DNA from: Cellvibrionales bacterium UBA4495
GTDB taxonomy: Bacteria; Pseudomonadota; Gammaproteobacteria; Pseudomonadales; Porticoccaceae
Direction of reading: 5' to 3'
Assembly: GCA_002388905.1 (NCBI GenBank)
Contig: DGNJ01000072.1
Location: 6,225 to 34,342 of the forward strand
Length of the DNA: 28,118 bases
Each line of letters opens with the position of its first letter. Within the stretch, counting starts at the first letter, position 1. Made by a program: the position numbers and the translations under genes. Below are positions 23,583 to 28,118 of the stretch, in pieces. The notes beneath the pieces were generated by a model. That model saw only the letters and a program-made list of their open reading frames with translations. It was not told where the DNA came from and ran no database searches.

Positions 23583-24242
23583 ATGCAGATCTTATTGGTT
23601 GAAGACGACCTGCCACTCGCCCGCAGCCTGGTTTCCGCACTCCGGGACAAGGGCTATGTGGTCAATCATGTGGATCGTGGCAAACTTGCCATCACCGCCC
23701 TCAATACAGAGCGGCCCGACATCGTCGTGCTCGATCTGGGCCTGCCGGACATGGATGGTATCGCCGTACTCAAGGCGTTGAGACAGAACGACAAGGAGCT
23801 CCCGGTTCTGCTGCTCACCGCGCGGAACACAATCGAAGACAAGGTCGCGGGACTGGACAGTGGTGCCGACGACTACCTGGCCAAGCCATTCGACATGCCT
23901 GAATTGCTGGCACGCCTGCGTGTACTGGAACGGCGCCTGAGTTCCGTGCGCTCAACGGAAATCACCGTTGGTGAGGTCAGTCTTGACCCGGTGCACTTAC
24001 AGGTAACCCACCGCGGCGAGCCCCTGGAGCTATCCAGGCGTGAATATATGCTTCTCAAGTGCCTGATGGAAAACGCCGGCCGGGTCATGACCCGCGCCGG
24101 CCTCGAGTCGCGCTTGTATAGCTGGGGCGAGGAAGTCGCCAGCAACACCCTGGAGGTTCACGTCCACCATCTGCGCAAGAAACTGGGCGCGGACTTTATC
24201 AAGACCGTGCGCGGCGTGGGGTACAGGATTCCCCGACAATGA
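23583..24242 (+). CDS. OmpR-family response regulator, QseB/PmrA-like
   Basis: A 219-residue two-domain regulator. Receiver residues: D8/D9, D51 (phospho-acceptor in VLDLGLPD), T79 and K101 (YLAKPFD). The C-terminal winged helix contains ELSRREYMLLKCLMENAGRVMTRAGLESRLYSW and NTLEVHVHHLRKKLGADFIKTVRGVGYRI, typical for OmpR/PhoB. The closest recognisable branch is QseB/PmrA/TctD, which binds TTAA-rich direct repeats. Its stop overlaps the kinase start by four bases (ATGA), so both are one unit. The start follows the TatT gene stop by five bases, with a weak Shine-Dalgarno sequence (GCAGGC). A matching box lies at 19117-19144, upstream of the first operon gene. Confidence 0.95.
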   Translation: MQILLVEDDLPLARSLVSALRDKGYVVNHVDRGKLAITALNTERPDIVVLDLGLPDMDGIAVLKALRQNDKELPVLLLTARNTIEDKVAGLDSGADDYLAKPFDMPELLARLRVLERRLSSVRSTEITVGEVSLDPVHLQVTHRGEPLELSRREYMLLKCLMENAGRVMTRAGLESRLYSWGEEVASNTLEVHVHHLRKKLGADFIKTVRGVGYRIPRQ

Positions 24243-25552
24243 GGTCGATTCGTACTTTCCTGATCGTGGCCACGGTGGCGACCATGACCCTGGTTACCTT
24301 TGTCGCCGCGGTCCAGGGCTATCGCTCCGGGCTGCGGGAAGCGGAACGTCTCTTCGACAGCCAGCTCCAGGAACTGGCCCGGTTGGCTGCCAACCTCGGC
24401 CCGGGCTCGGAAGATCTTGGCTACCCCCGCCACCAGGTATACCAGTTATGGCAAAACGGCATGCTGCGGGCGAGGACACCCAATGCGCCGTCCTCGGCCA
24501 TCGGGAGTCTTGAATCCGGTTTCGACTACGCGAATTTCGCAGGACACCGCTGGCGAACCCTCGCCCAATATCACCCGGAAAAAGATCTGACGGTGGTGGT
24601 CGCCGCCCGCACCGATGTGCGCTTCGCCATGGCCGAGGGGATGATCATCGAAGCGGTCACCCCCATCGTCCTGAGCATGCCCGTAGCCGCGCTGCTTATC
24701 TGGCTGATAGTCGGATACGGCCTGGGACCGCTGCGGGAACTGGCGGGCCGGCTGCGGGACAAGGAACCCAGGGACCTGGGCCCGGTAGTACTGCGTGACA
24801 ATCCCCGGGAACTGGATCCGGTTCTTCATTCCATTAATGGCCTGCTTGAACGTCTTGAGGCGTCCTTTGAAAGAGAGAAACGTTTCGCCTCGGATGCCGC
24901 CCACGAACTGCGTACGCCGCTAAGCGCCCTTAAGGTGCAACTTTATAATATCGAACGACAACTGCCGAGACATTCGGAGGAATTCCGGCAGCTACAGGAC
25001 GGAGTGGACAGGATGGGACACCTGGTGGAACAGATCCTCGCCCTGGACCGGTCGACTCTGACACAATTCAATGCAGCACTGGAGACCGTCAATCTTACCG
25101 ATCTCGCCAGGGAGGCCATTGTCGATGGCTATCCGTCGATTGAGCGCAAGAATCAGAAGATCGAGTTGACCGGGGAGACCTGCCGCATCCGGGGCGACCG
25201 GTTTGCCCTGGAGACCCTTTTGGCAAACCTGATCAGCAATGCCAGCAAATACACCCCGGCGGGCGGCGAGATTGTCCTCGATACCCGCCCGACAGCGGAG
25301 GGAGTGATATTGACCGTCGAGGACAGCGGGCCCGGTATTCCGGAGGAGGAGAAGCAACGAATATTCGAGCGCTTCCACCGTTTGAGCGGCGACCGCCACG
25401 CCTCCGGTGAAAGTGGCTGCGGCCTGGGTCTGGCCATTGTCAGGAACATCGCCAACCTGCATGGTGCCGGCGTCGATGTGGGGCGATCCCGCTTCACCTC
25501 CGGTGCGGCCTTCCGCATCATTTTCCCCCGACAATCCGATAAGGAAGACTGA
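24239..25552 (+). CDS. Sensor histidine kinase, QseC-like
   Basis: A 437-residue inner-membrane kinase. The first hydrophobic segment (residues 5-26) and the second (about 140-160) enclose a periplasmic sensor of about 110 residues. The H-box SDAAHELRTPLSALK has His222; the N-box LLANLISNASKYTP has Asn334; G1 is DSGPGIP (362-368) and G2 GCGLGLAI (393-400). The layout without a separate PAS domain matches the QseC/PmrB/TctE branch. The sensor loop lacks the ExxE pair of PmrB-type iron sensors by eye, so the signal is not known; the operon's iron genes make iron or its supply a candidate. It is coupled to the response regulator by a four-base overlap and followed five bases later by the cupredoxin-like gene. 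Confidence 0.95.
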   Translation: MRSIRTFLIVATVATMTLVTFVAAVQGYRSGLREAERLFDSQLQELARLAANLGPGSEDLGYPRHQVYQLWQNGMLRARTPNAPSSAIGSLESGFDYANFAGHRWRTLAQYHPEKDLTVVVAARTDVRFAMAEGMIIEAVTPIVLSMPVAALLIWLIVGYGLGPLRELAGRLRDKEPRDLGPVVLRDNPRELDPVLHSINGLLERLEASFEREKRFASDAAHELRTPLSALKVQLYNIERQLPRHSEEFRQLQDGVDRMGHLVEQILALDRSTLTQFNAALETVNLTDLAREAIVDGYPSIERKNQKIELTGETCRIRGDRFALETLLANLISNASKYTPAGGEIVLDTRPTAEGVILTVEDSGPGIPEEEKQRIFERFHRLSGDRHASGESGCGLGLAIVRNIANLHGAGVDVGRSRFTSGAAFRIIFPRQSDKED

Positions 25553-25557
25553 CCATC

Positions 25558-25890
25558 ATGTCCCGGCTTCATTTGCTACTGCTACCGTTGCTGGCGGCCG
25601 TGAGTGTCGGTGCCGCAATGGCCGAAACGCCCGTCATCCGCATAGAGATACGGGACCACCTGTTCTACCCCGACCATGTAAAAATCCCGGCCGACACCAA
25701 AGTTAAACTGCTGGTACATAACACCGACCCCACTCCCGAGGAATTCGAGAGTTACGAACTGAACCGGGAAAAAATTATCGTCGGCGGCAGCCGTGCGGTT
25801 ATTTTCGTGGGCCCCCTGCCCCCCGGCGAATACCCTTTTTTCGGGGAGTTTTATCCGGAAACCGCCCAGGGCAAAGTTATTGCCGAGTGA
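25558..25890 (+). CDS. Periplasmic cupredoxin-like protein
   Basis: A 110-residue protein with a signal peptide cleaved probably after AMA (residue 22). The mature domain has cupredoxin-like strands and the segments FESYELNREKIIVGGSRAVIFVGPLPPGEYPFFGEFYPETAQG. This family commonly stands beside FTR1-type permeases (EfeO-like cupredoxin domain), where it binds or oxidises iron or copper. There is no Cys, Met or second His arrangement of a blue copper site; the position after GEF is Tyr99, where family members often have His as I recall. Acidic residues E61, E62, E64, E67 and E71 may bind iron. It starts five bases after the kinase stop and is followed by FTR1. Role: presenting iron to the permease, inferred. 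Confidence 0.82.
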   Translation: MSRLHLLLLPLLAAVSVGAAMAETPVIRIEIRDHLFYPDHVKIPADTKVKLLVHNTDPTPEEFESYELNREKIIVGGSRAVIFVGPLPPGEYPFFGEFYPETAQGKVIAE

Positions 25891-25898
25891 GACCACCC

Positions 25899-26687
25899 AT
25901 GCTGCTATCTTCCGTCATCCTTGTCCTGCGGGAAATTCTTGAAGCCGCCCTGATCGTCAGCATACTGCTGGTTTTCTCCCGACAACTGGCCCTGTCGGGC
26001 CGGTGGATCGGCACGGCCCTGGTCGTGGGCCTTCTGGGCGCGACCATCTACGCCGCACGAATCGGTGAGGTGTCGGACTGGTTCGGTTATGTGGGCCAGG
26101 AAGTGGTTAACGCCACCATGCAACTGATCCTCTGCGGCCTGGTTGCCGCCTTTATCCTCCTGTTATACCGGCAGCGGCGCCGGGCCCTATCCTGGCTCAT
26201 GGCCCTGGTCCTCGTCCTTTCCCTGACCCGCGAAGGCTCGGAAATCCTGATCTATTACAGCGGCTTTCTTCACCAACCGGAACTGCTGGCCCCGGTCCTG
26301 CTCGGGGGCGGGCTGGGCACCGGTATTGGCCTCAGCGCCGGTGCCCTGCTCTACTATGGACTGATGGCCCTGAGGCCGCTCTACCGCCAGCGCCTTAGCC
26401 TGGTGCTGCTGGCCCTGTTCGGGGGCAATATGGTCTCCCAGGCGACTCTACTGCTGATCCAGGCGGACTGGCTTCCCGCCGGCGGCGCGGTATGGGACAG
26501 CAGTACCTATCTTCCGGACCAGTCCGTGGTCGGCCAATTGCTCTACGCACTGGTCGGCTATGAAGCGACGCCATCGGGGCTGCAGACAGCCGGCTATCTG
26601 GGAGCGACGGCTGTGCTGCTGTTCCTGCAGTGGCCTTTCTGGCGGCCCTCTTCTGAACCGAGACTATCACAGGCACTGAAACCATGA
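25899..26687 (+). CDS. FTR1-family iron permease
   Basis: A 262-residue inner-membrane protein with about seven hydrophobic helices. FTR1/EfeU proteins bind iron through two REGxE-type motifs; here they are R-E-I-L-E (11-15) in helix 1 and R-E-G-S-E (111-115) in helix 4, so the first one has Ile for Gly. The Glu residues that bind iron are kept. Neighbours are a cupredoxin-like protein upstream and an outer-membrane barrel overlapping by four bases downstream, a set suggesting periplasmic oxidation and import of iron. The ATG at 25899 is chosen over a GTG at 25887 that overlaps the previous stop. A link to the diiron enzyme of the same operon is an inference. Confidence 0.9.
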   Translation: MLLSSVILVLREILEAALIVSILLVFSRQLALSGRWIGTALVVGLLGATIYAARIGEVSDWFGYVGQEVVNATMQLILCGLVAAFILLLYRQRRRALSWLMALVLVLSLTREGSEILIYYSGFLHQPELLAPVLLGGGLGTGIGLSAGALLYYGLMALRPLYRQRLSLVLLALFGGNMVSQATLLLIQADWLPAGGAVWDSSTYLPDQSVVGQLLYALVGYEATPSGLQTAGYLGATAVLLFLQWPFWRPSSEPRLSQALKP

Positions 26688-27406
26688 AGTCCAACACTGC
26701 CTTTTCCCGAGGCACTATCGCCGCGACCCTGTTGTTCCTGCCTCTAACCTTATGTGCCGACGGCGTCGTTATCGACAGGATCTATCATCCTTACGTCCAG
26801 CCCCTGGAGCGCGAGCTGGAGTGGCGCGCCGTGCACCAGGACAACCAACCGGGCCGTCCGGACCGACAACAACTGCACCGGCTGGCCTACGGCCAGTCCC
26901 TCAATGACCGCTGGTTTGCCGAGGTTTACCTGGTGGGCGAAAAATCGGCGCGGGACTCTTTCGATATCGAAGGCTACGAACTGGAAGCTCTGTGGCAACT
27001 CACCGAACAGGGACAATACTGGGCCGACTGGGGCCTGATAATGGAACTGGAAAAAAGCGCCCACGACGACATCTGGGAAGCCAGCGCAGGCTTGATTGCC
27101 GAAAAGGAACTGGGCCGCTGGAGCCTGACCGGCAACTTTTTCCTAAGCCAGGAATCGGGCGGCGACATCGACGACGAACTGGAGAGTTCCCTGGGGTTGC
27201 AGGCACGGTTTCGTTACTCGCGCCTTCTGGAACCCGCCCTCGAATTTTACAGCGGTGAGGATACACGGGCCCTGGGACCGGTCCTTTTGGGCAGCATCAA
27301 CCTGGCACCCCGACGAACGCTGCGCTGGGAGGCCGGCGTGATCTTCGGCCTCGACGCCGACAGTCCCAACCGGACATTGCGGCTGTTGCTGGAATACGAA
27401 TTCTGA
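26684..27406 (+). CDS. Outer-membrane beta-barrel protein of the FTR1 group
   Basis: A 240-residue protein with a signal peptide (cleavage likely after LCA, residue 24). The mature part alternates polar and aromatic residues, with regular strand patterns such as LERELEWRAVH, RWFAEVYLVGEK, GYELEALWQL, YWADWGLIMELEKS, GRWSLTGNFFLSQ and LQARFRYSR. It ends in LRLLLEYEF, a C-terminal Phe for outer-membrane insertion. About ten to twelve strands are possible. It begins inside the FTR1 stop (ATGA overlap), so it is translated with the permease and may be an outer-membrane pore for metal or a complex partner. I do not recognise a named family. No TonB box or plug is present. Confidence 0.82.
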   Translation: MKSNTAFSRGTIAATLLFLPLTLCADGVVIDRIYHPYVQPLERELEWRAVHQDNQPGRPDRQQLHRLAYGQSLNDRWFAEVYLVGEKSARDSFDIEGYELEALWQLTEQGQYWADWGLIMELEKSAHDDIWEASAGLIAEKELGRWSLTGNFFLSQESGGDIDDELESSLGLQARFRYSRLLEPALEFYSGEDTRALGPVLLGSINLAPRRTLRWEAGVIFGLDADSPNRTLRLLLEYEF

Positions 27407-27418
27407 ACGAGAGCCGCC

Positions 27419-28066
27419 TCAGGTTTCCCGGGCATAAATTCGCAGGTGAAGACTGTTGAGAAAACGCCTGACCGGCACATCGCCACGCGGCGCAAACCCC
27501 TGATCGGCAAAAAACCGGTCAAGCTCTTCCGGCCGGGTCGGATGTTGCCGAGAACGCTTGCCGCCCAGTGCTGCCCGCAGGCGACGCTTGATGGAGGTGA
27601 ACGACCAGGGGTGGAGATAGGAGATCAGCACATAATGCCTCGCCACGCGGCACAGTTCTCCGACAACCCTTGCGCGGACCTCGTCATCCGGGAGATGGTG
27701 GTACAGACGAAAACACAGGACCGCATCGAAACTTCCGGCCCCGTAGGTCATGGCCTCCAGGTCATTAATTTCGATCCGGCATTCGAGGCCGGAGCTCGCC
27801 ACCTCGCGACGGGCGACTTCCACCACGCCTTCGCCCAGATCGGCGCCCACCGCCGCGTAGCCATGGGCGGCCAGCAGCAGGGTCGCCCGGCCAGTGCCGC
27901 AGGGAATATCGAGGAAACGGCTCAGCGCCGGTAATTTGTCCAGGGCCCGCTCGATAGTCCTCATTTCCAGCCGGTGCCGGGCCGGTTTGCGCTCGAGGTA
28001 TTTTTCGGCGGTTTCTATATCGCGCTTGATACGCGATTTATAGGCAGGAGCCTCCAGATCAGACAT
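27419..28066 (-). CDS. Class I SAM-dependent methyltransferase
   Basis: A 215-residue cytoplasmic Rossmann-fold methyltransferase. Motif I is FLDIPCGTGRATLLLA (51-66), the acidic residue after strand 2 is in AAVGADLGEG, motif II-like DAVLCFRLYHHLPDDEVRARVVGELCRVA follows, and the last part RPEELDRFFADQGFA is the usual helix-strand end. The YHHLPD element is typical of Methyltransf_11/25-type small-molecule methyltransferases. AAGGA lies five bases before the ATG at 28066. It is convergent with the ten-gene operon, ending 12 bases after the stop of the barrel gene, with no terminator between. A methylation role in the pathway is not supported by orientation. No promoter could be identified in the last 52 bases of the window. 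Confidence 0.9.
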   Translation of the reverse strand: MSDLEAPAYKSRIKRDIETAEKYLERKPARHRLEMRTIERALDKLPALSRFLDIPCGTGRATLLLAAHGYAAVGADLGEGVVEVARREVASSGLECRIEINDLEAMTYGAGSFDAVLCFRLYHHLPDDEVRARVVGELCRVARHYVLISYLHPWSFTSIKRRLRAALGGKRSRQHPTRPEELDRFFADQGFAPRGDVPVRRFLNSLHLRIYARET

Positions 28067-28118
28067 AGGTTTCCTTAGGGCCTGTTCACACTAATAGGAT
28101 TGCACCTGCTGGAAGCCA

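Noticed and set aside
28067..28118. Possible mobile-element end or promoter in the last bases (GGGCCTGTTCACAC)
   Set aside because: No inverted partner, transposase or target duplication is visible in the 52 bases available.

Overview
The window looks like a chromosomal segment of a moderately GC-rich, probably marine or environmental gammaproteobacterium. This is inferred from gene families only: long TonB-dependent receptors with 'VVTARR' plugs, QseB/QseC-type regulators, the thermostable-hemolysin family, a TatT-family protein and a proteobacterial ExoD protein. No rRNA, tRNA, CRISPR array, transposase or phage gene was seen.

Region 1 (1-1483, + strand) is the end of an operon. It holds a truncated large protein of a poorly characterised family and a small CxxC protein with a NifU-C-like look. 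Region 2 (1728-9411) is a catabolism-type cassette on the minus strand: TonB-dependent receptor, short-chain dehydrogenase (SDR), cytochrome P450, MFS transporter and carboxymuconolactone-decarboxylase-like (CMD) protein. A divergent TetR regulator (TetR1) sits at its head. Region 3 (9611-17712) repeats the plan: TonB-dependent receptor, CMD protein, SDR, P450, then another SDR and a luciferase-like monooxygenase (LLM), with a paralogous divergent TetR (TetR2). The two cassettes probably import and oxidise a hydrophobic compound; the substrate cannot be read from the sequence.

Control is visible in region 2 and 3 DNA. Three 27-bp dyads share the form AGTTRCAN-N11-NTGYAACT. Two lie between TetR1 and its receptor; the third lies in front of the SDR-LLM pair 3.3 kb away, so TetR1 probably controls both sites. 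The TetR2 intergenic region has its own related dyads (TGTTTCAT type). In both cassettes a strong hairpin terminator follows the receptor gene, which would lower expression of the enzymes relative to the receptor unless they have their own promoters.

Region 4 (17763-18933) holds an ExoD-family membrane protein and a small secreted protein made of 35-residue repeats. Region 5 (19200-27406) is the most interesting part: ten + strand genes packed with gaps of -4 to 22 bases. In order they are a thermostable-hemolysin/GNAT-like protein, an acyl-AMP ligase, a haem-oxygenase-like diiron oxidase with a complete ligand set, an SDR, a TatT-family protein, an OmpR-type response regulator, its sensor kinase, a periplasmic cupredoxin-like protein, an FTR1-type iron permease and an outer-membrane barrel. 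This reads as an uncharacterised small-molecule pathway bundled with its own regulation and iron supply. A PmrA/QseB-like run of half-sites lies upstream of its first gene. A convergent SAM-dependent methyltransferase (27419-28066) closes the window.
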